Of a DNA stretch of 64,000 nt, positions 9,294-18,177 are shown piece by piece; positions within the stretch are counted from its first letter, which is position 1; each line of letters starts with the position of its first letter. Under the pieces are notes generated by a model, which did no database searches, was not told the origin of the DNA, and worked only from the letters and a program-made list of their open reading frames with translations. This DNA comes from Sphingopyxis sp. HIX. GTDB taxonomy: Bacteria > Pseudomonadota > Alphaproteobacteria > Sphingomonadales > Sphingomonadaceae. Position numbers and translations under genes: made by a program. Location of the stretch: NCBI RefSeq assembly GCF_001468285.1, contig NZ_LNSB01000015.1:1-64000 (forward strand), in the 5' to 3' direction.

Positions 9294-9519
9294 ACAGAAT
9301 ATCGCCCCATTTTTGGCGCTTGGCGCCGATGGGGCAGGCCGACCTTATGTCATTTCCCTGATAAACCCACACGGGCCGTGCACCGGCCGTCGCAAAGTTC
9401 GATCCACTTGCGACTAATTCCTATTATCGATTAATCTGGCTGTGCGCCATCGCGCGCGCTATGCAGAAAAACGGAAATTCCATTGCGAGAAATGAGTCGC
9501 GCGGGAACGAGGCAGGTCG
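9294..9519. promoter_or_regulatory. divergent promoter region of TonB receptor and AraC regulator
   Basis: 226 bases without a gene between the two divergent starts. An AT-rich stretch at about 9415-9435 (TAATTCCTATTATCGATTAA) could hold a Fur-type iron box, but the match to a 19-bp Fur consensus is partial. No strong sigma-70 boxes are evident. Confidence 0.35.
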
Positions 9520-10551
9520 ATGCGTCATGAGAGTACAAGCAGATCGGAAGCGGGCTTCCTAATACCTGCCATTTCGGGCGATTTTTCCGTGTCAGACCTC
9601 GTCCGGGCCGCCGCCGAGCGCGCCGTCACGATCAGCCATGTCGCGCGACCCGATTCCCGGATCGATACGCCGGCCATGTCCGGCACCGTTTTTGGTGAGG
9701 AATTGCAGCCCGGGCTGCTTCTAACGGCGTACGACCTTGTCTACACCGCAGACAGCCAAATCGAGGTCGAAGTAGACCGCTCGATCTCATGTGCGATCAT
9801 GCTTGCAGGGGAGGCCGCCGCGCTCGAGGTGGTGGGCTATCCTCCTGTCGTCTCGCCACCGCGGCGGGTCATCGTTGTCGGTTACGGCGATAGGCTGTCA
9901 TGCAGTCGCCCCTGGCGAGCAATGCAGCATAATCGCGCTTTCGGTGTCACCCTGCGCCCGTGCTTTTTCGACCGGTTTGCCGATCTCGTCGACGACGGCG
10001 GACTTGACGTGCTGCGGTCCTATCTCGACCCGGGCCTGCATTCTTCGCTGTTGCCTCCGTCGCGCAAGCTGATTGATCTTGCGGAAAACACGCTCCGGCA
10101 ACCCTATTCCGGGGCGCTCGGGGCCATTCACCGTGAAGCACAGGCGCTCGGGTTCATTCTCGAAGCCGCGTCGATGCTCCAGGAAGAACAGCGACTGGTC
10201 GCACGGATCGGGCGGCGCCATTATGACCGCGTGGTCCATGCCCGCGCTATGCTCGATCACAATCTCGTCGATCCGCCAAAGCTTCTCGAACTTGCAAGGG
10301 AATTGGGGATAAACGTCACCACGCTCCAGGCCAATTTCAAGGCCGCATTCGGTACCACGGTCTTCGGTTATCTGCGGGCGCGGAGGCTGGAGATGGGGCG
10401 TATCCTCATCGTCGAGCACCGCGTGGGCGTCGCCGAGGCAGGATATCGGGTCGGCTTCACCAACCCCGCGGCCTTCACTGCGGCCTATCGTCGGCACTTC
10501 GGCCTTCCGCCATCGCTGGACCGGAAGGATGCTCATATCTTGCCTCATTGA
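9520..10551 (+). CDS. AraC-family regulator, PchR-like (siderophore uptake)
   Basis: 343 residues. The C-terminal 100 residues form the AraC double helix-turn-helix (LLELARELGINVTTLQANFK, then VAEAGYRVGFTNPAAFTAAY, ending YRRHFGLPPS). The N-terminal 230 residues are a ligand-sensing region of the PchR/AlcR type. It is transcribed divergently from the siderophore receptor gene. In that family the regulator binds the ferric siderophore and activates its receptor, so it probably regulates 7248-9293 and the genes behind it. Confidence 0.87.
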   Translation: MRHESTSRSEAGFLIPAISGDFSVSDLVRAAAERAVTISHVARPDSRIDTPAMSGTVFGEELQPGLLLTAYDLVYTADSQIEVEVDRSISCAIMLAGEAAALEVVGYPPVVSPPRRVIVVGYGDRLSCSRPWRAMQHNRAFGVTLRPCFFDRFADLVDDGGLDVLRSYLDPGLHSSLLPPSRKLIDLAENTLRQPYSGALGAIHREAQALGFILEAASMLQEEQRLVARIGRRHYDRVVHARAMLDHNLVDPPKLLELARELGINVTTLQANFKAAFGTTVFGYLRARRLEMGRILIVEHRVGVAEAGYRVGFTNPAAFTAAYRRHFGLPPSLDRKDAHILPH

Positions 10552-10813
10552 GGCGTCGACCATCACTTCTCAGGCCAACGACCGCGTCTGGTGTCAAAAT
10601 CTCCCAGGGCCGACCACCCTGCTGAAATTGTGCACGGTCCCCAGGAGTTTGGCAAACGATCGTGGGAGGAACGCTGATTATCTGTTTTCTGGGCGCTCCA
10701 GATATTCCGACGCATCGAACGGTAGTGCGGCTGACCCGGTTGGCTTGGGAATCGATCGTCTCGTTTGTCGTCAACGCGGAGAAAACTGCTCAACGAAAAG
10801 TTAGGAATCGAGA

Positions 10814-11224
10814 TCAGGCGAAAAAGCGACCTGCCAAATCACCCGTCACGCGCACCAATTTCCGGGTTGAGCGGTCGAGGCAGCATAAGGTGCTCGTAAC
10901 TTCCGCGCGCACGTCGCCTGGCTGCCCGATACGGAGTTCGAAGATGGCGCGGGGACCCGCATAATCTGCGACCCATAACTCGATGTCCACCCTTTCGGCC
11001 TCGAAGGTCGGGCGTCGGTAAGTGATCTCGTGCCGGAACGCTACCCAGACAATCCTCGCCAGATCTTCCGGTCGTGCAGTCTTCTGCCAGAAATGCGAAA
11101 TCGCTTCCTGTACCCATCGCAGATAGACAGCGTTGTTCACGTGACCGAGCTCGTCGATCATGTCCGACGTTACGAGGATCTCATGCCGGTGGCGTAATGC
11201 CCGACCATGATGCTGAGGGCTCAT
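10814..11224 (-). CDS. hotdog-fold acyl-CoA thioesterase (4HBT)
   Basis: 136 residues from the ATG at 11224 (MSPQHHGRALRHRHEILV). The signature DELGHVNNAVYLRW is the 4-hydroxybenzoyl-CoA thioesterase active-site loop, with catalytic Asp in the first part and the N-terminus of the long helix following. It would hydrolyse an acyl-CoA. It lies divergent from a TetR gene, with a palindromic operator between them, so it is probably co-regulated with the P450-reductase fusion. A longer frame upstream exists but has no domain content. Confidence 0.85.
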   Translation of the reverse strand: MSPQHHGRALRHRHEILVTSDMIDELGHVNNAVYLRWVQEAISHFWQKTARPEDLARIVWVAFRHEITYRRPTFEAERVDIELWVADYAGPRAIFELRIGQPGDVRAEVTSTLCCLDRSTRKLVRVTGDLAGRFFA

Positions 11225-11397
11225 CAGTTTGGAGCGAGCCCGCCCGCTCTGGCGGGCGCTGATAATGCCAACATCCGATGATGCCTGAAGCTGAAGTGCG
11301 CCATGATCATGTTCTCCTCGCTCAGCGGTGTCCGGCGCGCCGGGCTTGCCTTCGCCGCTTCCCTGCGGCGGGCAGTGCAAGCTTGACTCGCGATAAC

Positions 11398-11419
11398 TCA
11401 GATATCATATGAAATCTGA
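11398..11419. promoter_or_regulatory. 22-bp palindromic TetR operator
   Basis: The two 11-base halves (TCAGATATCAT and ATGAAATCTGA) are inverted repeats with a single mismatched pair (positions 7 and 16). The site lies 25 bases before the TetR start and between the divergent thioesterase and TetR genes, which is where an autoregulating TetR dimer would bind. Confidence 0.8.
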
Positions 11420-11443
11420 AATTGAAAGGTCGGGAGAGGCAAG

Positions 11444-12148
11444 ATGCAATTGGCGCGCGCCAAAACGCCGCGAGTCCGCCGGGTCGACAGCCAGGCCGCA
11501 ACGCGTGCCCGCTTACTCGATCTCGCCGAACAGATGGTTGTGAGCCAGTCGATACCCGGCCTTTCACTTCGCTCTCTCTGTGTTGCCGCTGGCTATACCC
11601 AAGGAGCTTTCTACTCGAACTTTGCGAGCAAAGACGCTCTCCTCCTCGTTCTTCTCGAGCGGCACATGGGTGAACAACATGCCAGCTTGGCGTCGGTAGC
11701 GGAGGCCGTGGCCGGAAGCAGTGTCGAGGGCACACTTGACGCACTTACCGTATGGCTTCGGACGCTCGCCGCGCAGCGTGAATGGGCCGCGCTCGCAACC
11801 GAATTGCGGCTTCATGCAAACAGAGATGCTTTATTCGGGGAGAAGTTCGAAGAGGCCGAGCAGCGTATGGTAGCCTTGTTCGAAGCGCTGCTGGCCGATC
11901 TCGCGAAGCGATTTTCCATCGATCCGCCTGTGGCTGCGAGAGGCGCAGCTGAGGCGCTCCTTGACCTTTGGCGTGGCCTTGCCCTCCGGCGCCAAACGGC
12001 CGCGGCGCCCGAACTCACATTTGTGCGGACGCTGCGCGCCCTGATGGGTTTGGCTGATGGATGCATCGAAGCAGAGGGCGCCTCCGCCGATACTGCGAGC
12101 GCCGAGGTGGCGACACTGCAAGGTCAAAGACGCGAAGGGAGGGTATAG
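11444..12148 (+). CDS. TetR/AcrR-family regulator
   Basis: 234 residues. The N-terminal helix-turn-helix is at about 20-65 (ATRARLLDLAEQMV, LRSLCVAAGYTQGAFYSNF, SKDALLLVLL), followed by a helical ligand-binding domain. The P450-reductase gene starts 6 bases after its stop codon, so the two form an operon. TetR-type repressors that respond to fatty acids (Bm3R1, FatR) sit in front of CYP102A genes in Bacillus; the same arrangement here suggests fatty-acid-induced control. The palindrome at 11398-11419 is its likely operator. Confidence 0.9.
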   Translation: MQLARAKTPRVRRVDSQAATRARLLDLAEQMVVSQSIPGLSLRSLCVAAGYTQGAFYSNFASKDALLLVLLERHMGEQHASLASVAEAVAGSSVEGTLDALTVWLRTLAAQREWAALATELRLHANRDALFGEKFEEAEQRMVALFEALLADLAKRFSIDPPVAARGAAEALLDLWRGLALRRQTAAAPELTFVRTLRALMGLADGCIEAEGASADTASAEVATLQGQRREGRV

Positions 12149-12153
12149 GCACG

Positions 12154-15100
12154 ATGTCCAATGCGCGAAAGCCAATTCCGTCGCCGCCTGGCCTTCCCCT
12201 GGTGGGGCATCTGCACCAGATCGCGCGCGGAGGACTGATCGGCAGATTGCTAGAAGTCAGTCGCACTACGCCCGAGGGAATCTTCAAGATCCGCTTCGGC
12301 GACCGCGTCTCGCTATTTGTTACGGACCCCGACCTCGTTGCCGAACTCTCCGACGAAAAGCGTTTCCGCAAAATGCCGGGCCCGGCGTTGCAGGTGGTCC
12401 GCAAATTTGCCGGCGACGGACTCTTCACCGCATTCAGCGACGAGCCGAACTGGGGCAAGGCGCACCGCATTCTCCTCCCCGCATTCAGTCAAGGCGCGAT
12501 GCGTGGATATTTCGACATGATCGTCGATGTCTGCGACGAACTGGTCGCCAAATGGGAAAAGCTGGCCGGAACCGATGTACTCGTGGCCGACGACATGACG
12601 CGATTGACGATCGATTCCATCGCGATCGCGGGTTTTGGCCACCGCTTCGACAGCTTTGGCCGCGACGAGCTTGACGACTTTCTCGTCGCGCTGGGCCGCG
12701 CGCTCGAAGAGGCGCTAAACATGATTACCCGGCTTCCTATCCAGCAGCGCTTTGCCCAGCGTGCGAGGGCCCGGTATGAAGCGGATATCGCCCAGATGAA
12801 TTCACTGGTCGACGGCATTATCGCCGACCGACGCCGGCAACCGTCCGACGGCAAGGATCTGCTCAACCTGATGCTCAATGCGGTCGATCCGGAAACGGGG
12901 GAGGCGCTCGATGACCTCAACATCCGCTACCAGGTCCTCACGTTCCTGATCGCGGGGCATGAAACGACGTCCGGTATGTTGACTTTCGCCTTCAGCTATC
13001 TGCTCCGAAATCCGTCGGTCCTAGCCCAGGCTTATGCCGAGGTTGACCGTGTGTTGCCGGGCGACGCACGGGCCGATTATTCACAGGTCGCGCAGCTCAA
13101 GGTGATCGAGCGAATTCTCAAGGAGGCACTCCGGCTATGGCCCACAGCCCCGGCATTTCAGGTCGCGCCGTTCGATGACGAGATTATCGGCAATGGGTGG
13201 CACTTGCGCAAAGACCGGCCAATCAACATTTTTACTCCCGGCTTGCACCGCAATCCGCTCGCTTGGGCCGAGCCTGAAGAATTCGATATCGATCGATGGC
13301 TTCCGGACGCCGAGGCTGCGCGCCATGCCCATGCCTTCAAGCCGTTCGGCAATGGTGAACGGGCCTGTATCGGACGCCAATTTGCCATGGTCGAGGCGAA
13401 GATCGCCCTTGCAATGTTGCTGCGCCGGTTCGCGATCAGCGATCCGCACTCCTACAAGCTCCGGATCAAGGAAACATTGTCGATCAAGCCCGATGATTTC
13501 CGCATGCGTATCCGGCTTCGCGGAGCGCACGAGCGAAATTCACCCGCGCCCTTAAATCAGGCGGCGACCGAGGAATCTCTCGCCTCCATCACCGGCACTG
13601 GCCAGCGTTTCGTCGTCCTCTATGGTTCGTCACTCGGGACGGCACGCGATGTTGCTGAAGAAATCGCCGAGCGCGCCGAGGCAGATGGATTTGATGTCGC
13701 CGTTCGACCAATGGACGACGCGTTGCAAAGCGGTGACCTGCCCGAAGACAAGCTGATCGTGATCGTCACCGCCACTTATAATGGGCGCGCTCCGGATTCA
13801 GCCAAAGAGGTTGAGAAGTCGCTGGACGCGGAGCTTTTCGTCGCGGACGACTGGGCGGGTGCGTGTTTTGCGGTGCTTGGTATCGGCAATTCACAGTGGC
13901 CGAATTATCAGGCTTTTCCGAAGCGGGTCGATGCGGCGCTTGAAGCCGCAGGTGCGACGAGACTCGTGCCCCGTGCAGAAGCCGACGGCCAGGCGGATTT
14001 CGACGGCGCGGTTGGAAGCTTCGTTCGCGACCTGTGGCAAGCGCTCGGGGGTAAGAGCGTACCCGCCGCATCTGACGCGCAGCTGGCGCTTCGGCTGGTT
14101 GAACCCGGCGACCTTCGAGCGTCTGCGCTGCCCGAGCATGCGCAGCGCTTTGCCGTGGTCTCGAACACCGAACTCGTCCGGTCCGCCGACGGGCTTTGGG
14201 ATTTCGTGAAAGAACCGCCACGGCCCTCGACACGGTTGATACGGCTCCGCCTGCCCGAAGGGCAGACTTATCGCGCAGGAGACCATATCGCGGTCTATGC
14301 CCGAAACCGCCCGGATCTTGTCGAACGCGCCCTGGCCCGGATGGCACTCGACCCGGCCTTGCAGGTAGCAGTGGACGGGCAGGGTGGCCGCTTTCGTCAT
14401 TTGCCGCTCGGCCGCACACTGACCGTTAGGCAGCTGCTTACCGACTTCGTCGAGCTGTCAGACCCGGCGCCAAAACGCGCGCTCGATGTTTTGGGAGGCG
14501 CGACACGTTGCCCGAAAACGCGTGCCGAGCTTGCTGTGCTCGCCAATGACTATGATGCCTCGGTGGCGGGAAAACGGCTGACCCTGCTTGATCTCTACGA
14601 GAGCCATCCGGCAATCGAGGCCGACCTGGCGCACCTCATCGAGTTGTCGGCCGCGATTGCGCCCCGCTTCTATTCGATTGCTTCAAGCCCCCTGGTTGCG
14701 CCTGATGTTGTGGACCTGATCGTCGGCACCACCGCGGCACCTGCTTGGTCGGGGCTGGGGGAGCACCGTGGCTTTGCGTCCGCATATATGGCGAGCGCGG
14801 AAGCTGGGGCCGAGGTGTTTGCTTACGTCCGTCAGCCGAACCCGCCGTTCGCGCCGCCGAGTGACCTTGCGGTTCCCATGATCCTCATCGGGCCCGGAAC
14901 GGGCTTCGCGCCTTTGCGCGGCTTTCTGCAGGAGCGAGAGGCGCAGCGCATGGCGGGCGCGGCTATCGAATCAGTTCATCTATTCTTCGGCTGCCGCCAC
15001 CCGGATCATGATTGGCTTTGCCGCGGCGAGATGGAGCGCTGGGAGACGACGGGACTCGCCTTCCTGCATCTCGCTTTCTCCGCAGTCGAAAGCCATCCCT

Positions 15101-15339
15101 GGCGTTTTGTTCAGGATGCCCTCTGGGCTAAGCAGGAGGTCGTCTGGGCGGCCCTCGAAGCTGGAGGGTATATATATTTGTGTGGAGACGGGCAGTTCAT
15201 GGCACCCGCTGTCCGCGATACACTGATCCGCATCTGGATGCAGCAGGTCTGCGGTGAGCATGCGCAAGGCTCGGCATGGCTTGAGACCCTGATTGCACAA
15301 GGGCGTTTCCAGCAGGATGTCTTCGGCTTTGGCAAATAG
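12154..15339 (+). CDS. self-sufficient cytochrome P450-NADPH reductase fusion (CYP102-like)
   Basis: 1061 residues from the ATG at 12154, preceded by GAAGGGAGGG. The haem domain (about 1-460) has the I-helix AGHETTSG near residue 267, the K-helix EALRLWP, and the haem ligand loop FGNGERACIG with Cys at residue 405. A short linker leads to an FMN flavodoxin domain (about 480-640, LYGSSLGTARDVAEEIAE) and an FAD/NADPH ferredoxin-reductase domain (about 670-1061) with RAGDHIAVYAR, PRFYSIASSP, GPGTGFAPLRGF and YLCGDGQFMAP. This is the P450 BM3 architecture at its usual length of about 1050. It would use NADPH and oxygen for subterminal hydroxylation of fatty acids or similar chains in the cytosol. 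The gene is intact. Confidence 0.95.
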   Translation: MSNARKPIPSPPGLPLVGHLHQIARGGLIGRLLEVSRTTPEGIFKIRFGDRVSLFVTDPDLVAELSDEKRFRKMPGPALQVVRKFAGDGLFTAFSDEPNWGKAHRILLPAFSQGAMRGYFDMIVDVCDELVAKWEKLAGTDVLVADDMTRLTIDSIAIAGFGHRFDSFGRDELDDFLVALGRALEEALNMITRLPIQQRFAQRARARYEADIAQMNSLVDGIIADRRRQPSDGKDLLNLMLNAVDPETGEALDDLNIRYQVLTFLIAGHETTSGMLTFAFSYLLRNPSVLAQAYAEVDRVLPGDARADYSQVAQLKVIERILKEALRLWPTAPAFQVAPFDDEIIGNGWHLRKDRPINIFTPGLHRNPLAWAEPEEFDIDRWLPDAEAARHAHAFKPFGNGERACIGRQFAMVEAKIALAMLLRRFAISDPHSYKLRIKETLSIKPDDFRMRIRLRGAHERNSPAPLNQAATEESLASITGTGQRFVVLYGSSLGTARDVAEEIAERAEADGFDVAVRPMDDALQSGDLPEDKLIVIVTATYNGRAPDSAKEVEKSLDAELFVADDWAGACFAVLGIGNSQWPNYQAFPKRVDAALEAAGATRLVPRAEADGQADFDGAVGSFVRDLWQALGGKSVPAASDAQLALRLVEPGDLRASALPEHAQRFAVVSNTELVRSADGLWDFVKEPPRPSTRLIRLRLPEGQTYRAGDHIAVYARNRPDLVERALARMALDPALQVAVDGQGGRFRHLPLGRTLTVRQLLTDFVELSDPAPKRALDVLGGATRCPKTRAELAVLANDYDASVAGKRLTLLDLYESHPAIEADLAHLIELSAAIAPRFYSIASSPLVAPDVVDLIVGTTAAPAWSGLGEHRGFASAYMASAEAGAEVFAYVRQPNPPFAPPSDLAVPMILIGPGTGFAPLRGFLQEREAQRMAGAAIESVHLFFGCRHPDHDWLCRGEMERWETTGLAFLHLAFSAVESHPWRFVQDALWAKQEVVWAALEAGGYIYLCGDGQFMAPAVRDTLIRIWMQQVCGEHAQGSAWLETLIAQGRFQQDVFGFGK

Positions 15340-15543
15340 AGTGGGAGTCTGGCAGGTCCGAAATCGCATCCGCGCCCTTTAGAGGTCGACTATAAATCTG
15401 AGCAGATCTCCGGCCGTCTTCGAAGCCCGCAGGCCAGCGCGCCGGGCGTCTCGATGCAGGTCTAAGCCATTGAGGAAACGCGCTGCGTGCGCTGTCTGCA
15501 ACGTCAACACGCGCGACCCGCGAACGCAATCGCCCGCATGGTC

Positions 15544-16272
15544 TTAGCGAAGTTCGGCAACAGCAGTTCTGATCCAGTTCGAGAATTCACACGCGAGATG
15601 CCATCTATGTCCACTCACGACCGACGGCAGGATGAGGGTAGGAAATTCAACCGTCAGCTTTGCGCGGAAGCCGCTTCCTTCGTCGCGGAACTGGTGACGA
15701 ACGCCCCCTATCGCCGTGCCATTCGGTGATCGCGCCACACCCGCGACCTGTGCTGTGTAATCGGTGTCGCGTGTCGAGCGCAGAGTGGAAAGATCGGCGT
15801 AATCGATCAAGAAACGAGCAGCCATTGGCGATCCCCCGTTCGTCTCGATAACTTCCTGCCGGCCCGCGTCGTCGGTGGCAATGAGGTAATGCTCGGGTGC
15901 CGCCGCAACCATGACATCTTCACGGTTCCGATGTGCGAGTTCCTCAAACCAATTAGCGAACGCCGCCGCGGACCCTTCAGGCGACACAATCTCAATCACG
16001 CTATATCTGCGACCGCCGCGCGACAGCCACGCGACAAGCCGTGCATATTTATCCGAGACTGCAAGCTCGCGCCGAAGCAGCTTGCGGATGCCGGAATGCC
16101 CTAGCTTCAGCTTGCGGGCGCGCAGCTCTGCACGAAGCTCTGCAAGATCCATATGATTGGCCCGGAGGCCCAGTCTGCGGAGCGCCCTGCGAGCGCTATT
16201 TTGCTCCCACCTCGAGACTGCATCCTGTGATACGGCCTCGCCGTTGATGAAGACTTCAAGATCGATCGTCAT
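15544..16272 (-). CDS. conserved-looking protein of unknown function
   Basis: 242 residues, no recognised family. The start MTIDLEVFINGEAVSQDAVS is followed by an Arg/Leu-rich helical segment (RRALRRLGLRANHMDLAELRAELRARK) that could fold as a DNA- or protein-binding helical region, then mixed alpha/beta sequence (SVIEIVSPEGSAAAFANWFEELAHRN, HYLIATDDAG). No signal peptide or membrane helix is seen. It is divergent from a TetR gene, with a perfect 14-bp palindrome between them, so it is the probable target of that regulator. The gap before it (15340-15543) holds nothing obvious. Confidence 0.65.
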   Translation of the reverse strand: MTIDLEVFINGEAVSQDAVSRWEQNSARRALRRLGLRANHMDLAELRAELRARKLKLGHSGIRKLLRRELAVSDKYARLVAWLSRGGRRYSVIEIVSPEGSAAAFANWFEELAHRNREDVMVAAAPEHYLIATDDAGRQEVIETNGGSPMAARFLIDYADLSTLRSTRDTDYTAQVAGVARSPNGTAIGGVRHQFRDEGSGFRAKLTVEFPTLILPSVVSGHRWHLACEFSNWIRTAVAELR

Positions 16273-16305
16273 TGGCTTGCCAGTCCCTCTGTCAATGTTA
16301 TAAAA

Positions 16306-16319
16306 GCAACTATAGTTGC
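16306..16319. promoter_or_regulatory. 14-bp perfect palindrome, TetR operator candidate
   Basis: GCAACTATAGTTGC is a perfect inverted repeat. It sits 24 bases before the TetR start and 34 bases before the divergent start of the unknown protein, the expected place for a TetR operator controlling both. Confidence 0.7.
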
Positions 16320-16342
16320 ATTAGGTCCGAGAGGCAACCAAT

Positions 16343-16978
16343 ATGAGAGCGTCGAGTGAGGCAAAGACAGGAGGGCCGCGTAGACGACCGGGGGGCCGCT
16401 CGACAAAAGTGGTAACGGCGGTCCGCCAGGCTTTGTTCGATTTGCTGGCAGAGCGTGGACTGAACGGCGTCGAGATTCCGGAGATCGCGTTGCGCGCGGG
16501 CGTCAACCGGACGACGATATACCGCCGATGGCCTACGAAGGCCGCGCTTCTCCTGGCGCTCATGCTCGAAGAGATGCGGGTGAGGGTGCCAACGCCCAAT
16601 ACAGGTTGTTTCCAAACCGACTTGGAACAGATGTTAAAGGGTATCGCCAGCATATTGGCCGATCCCGCTATCCGCAGCATTTTCTTCTTTTTGTCCTCAA
16701 GGGTCGATCCAGAGGCCGCGCGCGTCAAATCCGCATTCTGGGAGCAGCGTTTTGCGGACAGCGGTGAAATCGTCACGCGTGCAGTTATGCGGGGTGAACT
16801 TCCCAAGGATGTTTCGCCGCGCGTGATTCTTGAGCTGGCAGCCGCGCCACTTCTTTACCGCATCCTCATTCTCGGGACGTCTGTTGACGATCGAACCATC
16901 CGACAAATGGCAGCTTGGGTCGCACGCCAGGATGTGAAGGGCTTCCCCCCGTTGCAAGCGGCCGACCTTCGCGGTTAG
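16343..16978 (+). CDS. TetR/AcrR-family regulator
   Basis: 211 residues. The N-terminal helix-turn-helix (about 28-72: RQALFDLLAERGLNGVEIPE, ALRAGVNRTTIYRRWPTKAA) is followed by a TetR C-terminal domain of the AefR/TetR_C_11 type. It is probably an autorepressor that also controls the divergent gene at 15544-16272 through the 16306-16319 palindrome. The fatty acid desaturase next to it is on the other strand, converging. Confidence 0.88.
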   Translation: MRASSEAKTGGPRRRPGGRSTKVVTAVRQALFDLLAERGLNGVEIPEIALRAGVNRTTIYRRWPTKAALLLALMLEEMRVRVPTPNTGCFQTDLEQMLKGIASILADPAIRSIFFFLSSRVDPEAARVKSAFWEQRFADSGEIVTRAVMRGELPKDVSPRVILELAAAPLLYRILILGTSVDDRTIRQMAAWVARQDVKGFPPLQAADLRG

Positions 16979-17077
16979 GTTGCGCCCCGCGTCGTGCGAA
17001 GAACGTGCGCAATGCCGATGAGCAGGTGCGGTCGGTGACGAGTGCGACAAGGCGACGGGTCACGCAAGCGAAGGAAG

Positions 17078-17935
17078 TTACAATCCGCCTAGATCGCAGC
17101 CGCGCTCCTCCAATATCGGGCGAAGCGCGCGAAAGGCGGCCGGATGCCGATTGAGCGGAATCGTCGGATAGAGGTGGTGAATGATGTGATATTGCATGCC
17201 CGATGAGCCGATATTGCCAAAGAAGCTGCTGAAGGCACGCGTGTCCTTGTACCGGCCGCGACCAGTCATCGGCCGATGCGGCGCCCAGCTGAGGTAGAAG
17301 TTGATATAGACCAAGCCGATTTTCAGCGGCAGCCACCAAAGCAGCAGCGCCTCAAGCGCATGTCCGCTCCATGCCAACGCGGCGAGCATCGAATATTGCA
17401 CGGCCTTCGCAAGCATTGCGTGAAGCGAGGCTGTCTTGGCGCCAGATGTCCCGAGCCTTTGCAATGTCATGCCGTAGCGATCGTGGCGTGGCTGCCCTTT
17501 TACAAGCGCTCTGCCGATTGCGGCCCAGGCGCTGTTTGCGGCCATCGGAATGTCAGGATCGAGCAGCGGGTCGTTCGTGTGCCGATGATGTTCGAAATGG
17601 GTCACCCGGAGGACGGTAAGGGGGGCGAACATGGGAATCAGCGCGTACCAACCGATAAACTCGTTGAACCAGTGCCAGCGCGATCCTTCCGGCACGATGA
17701 TGTGATGCTGGGCTTCGTGCGATGGCAGATAGGCGGCGGTCATGTTGACCGTTGCGATCAGAAATCCCGCCCATAGGGGCAGGGCGCCCGTCATGACCAG
17801 CGGCCACAACGCGAGCCACAGGCTCGTGTTGACTAGGGGCCAGATCACCATGATCCAGGGAAAACCGCCGATGAATTGTTCGGCGATCGCCTTTTCGCGA
17901 GCCCTCAGGCCCGGTGTATTTGTTTCCGTCACCAT
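17078..17935 (-). CDS. membrane fatty acid desaturase
   Basis: 285 residues from the ATG at 17935, 8 bases after GGAGG; an ATG 6 bases upstream is too close to that site. The three iron-binding histidine boxes are HEAQHH, HFEHHRH and HIIHHLYP, between hydrophobic segments near 30-70 and 165-205. This is the integral-membrane di-iron desaturase/hydroxylase family. It would introduce a double bond or hydroxyl group into an acyl chain. It is the last gene of the TetR-led minus-strand operon 20905-17078, whose start lies inside the preceding small gene. Confidence 0.9.
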   Translation of the reverse strand: MVTETNTPGLRAREKAIAEQFIGGFPWIMVIWPLVNTSLWLALWPLVMTGALPLWAGFLIATVNMTAAYLPSHEAQHHIIVPEGSRWHWFNEFIGWYALIPMFAPLTVLRVTHFEHHRHTNDPLLDPDIPMAANSAWAAIGRALVKGQPRHDRYGMTLQRLGTSGAKTASLHAMLAKAVQYSMLAALAWSGHALEALLLWWLPLKIGLVYINFYLSWAPHRPMTGRGRYKDTRAFSSFFGNIGSSGMQYHIIHHLYPTIPLNRHPAAFRALRPILEERGCDLGGL

Positions 17936-18123
17936 AGCCATGTCCTCCGCTGACGCGCGATCACCCCCAATATGATGCCGGTAAGAAGCCCGAACTGGAC
18001 GGCGCTGAGGCCGGCCGGTGCATCGAGACCGCTCGCGGTGATCGCAGCAGCGATGACGGGCGCCAGAAAACCGACCCCGAACAGGATCGGTCCGAGGCCG
18101 AATAAGAAACCGACGACACGCAT
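17929..18123 (-). CDS. small two-helix membrane protein
   Basis: 64 residues (MRVVGFLFGLGPILFGVGFL...). It has two hydrophobic helices (about 4-31 and 42-57) and a basic C-terminus. It overlaps the desaturase start by 7 bases and contains that gene's ribosome binding site, so the pair is coupled. Function is unknown; a helper of the desaturase is a reasonable guess from position only. Confidence 0.7.
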   Translation of the reverse strand: MRVVGFLFGLGPILFGVGFLAPVIAAAITASGLDAPAGLSAVQFGLLTGIILGVIARQRRTWLW

Positions 18124-18177
18124 GTGATATCCTTCAGCTGAGTACCACAGCAGATCGGCGCGTCAGAACAGGACTCA

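Noticed and set aside
10552-10813. Short frames between the PchR-like regulator and the thioesterase
   Set aside because: Overlapping frames on both strands without motifs or ribosome sites.
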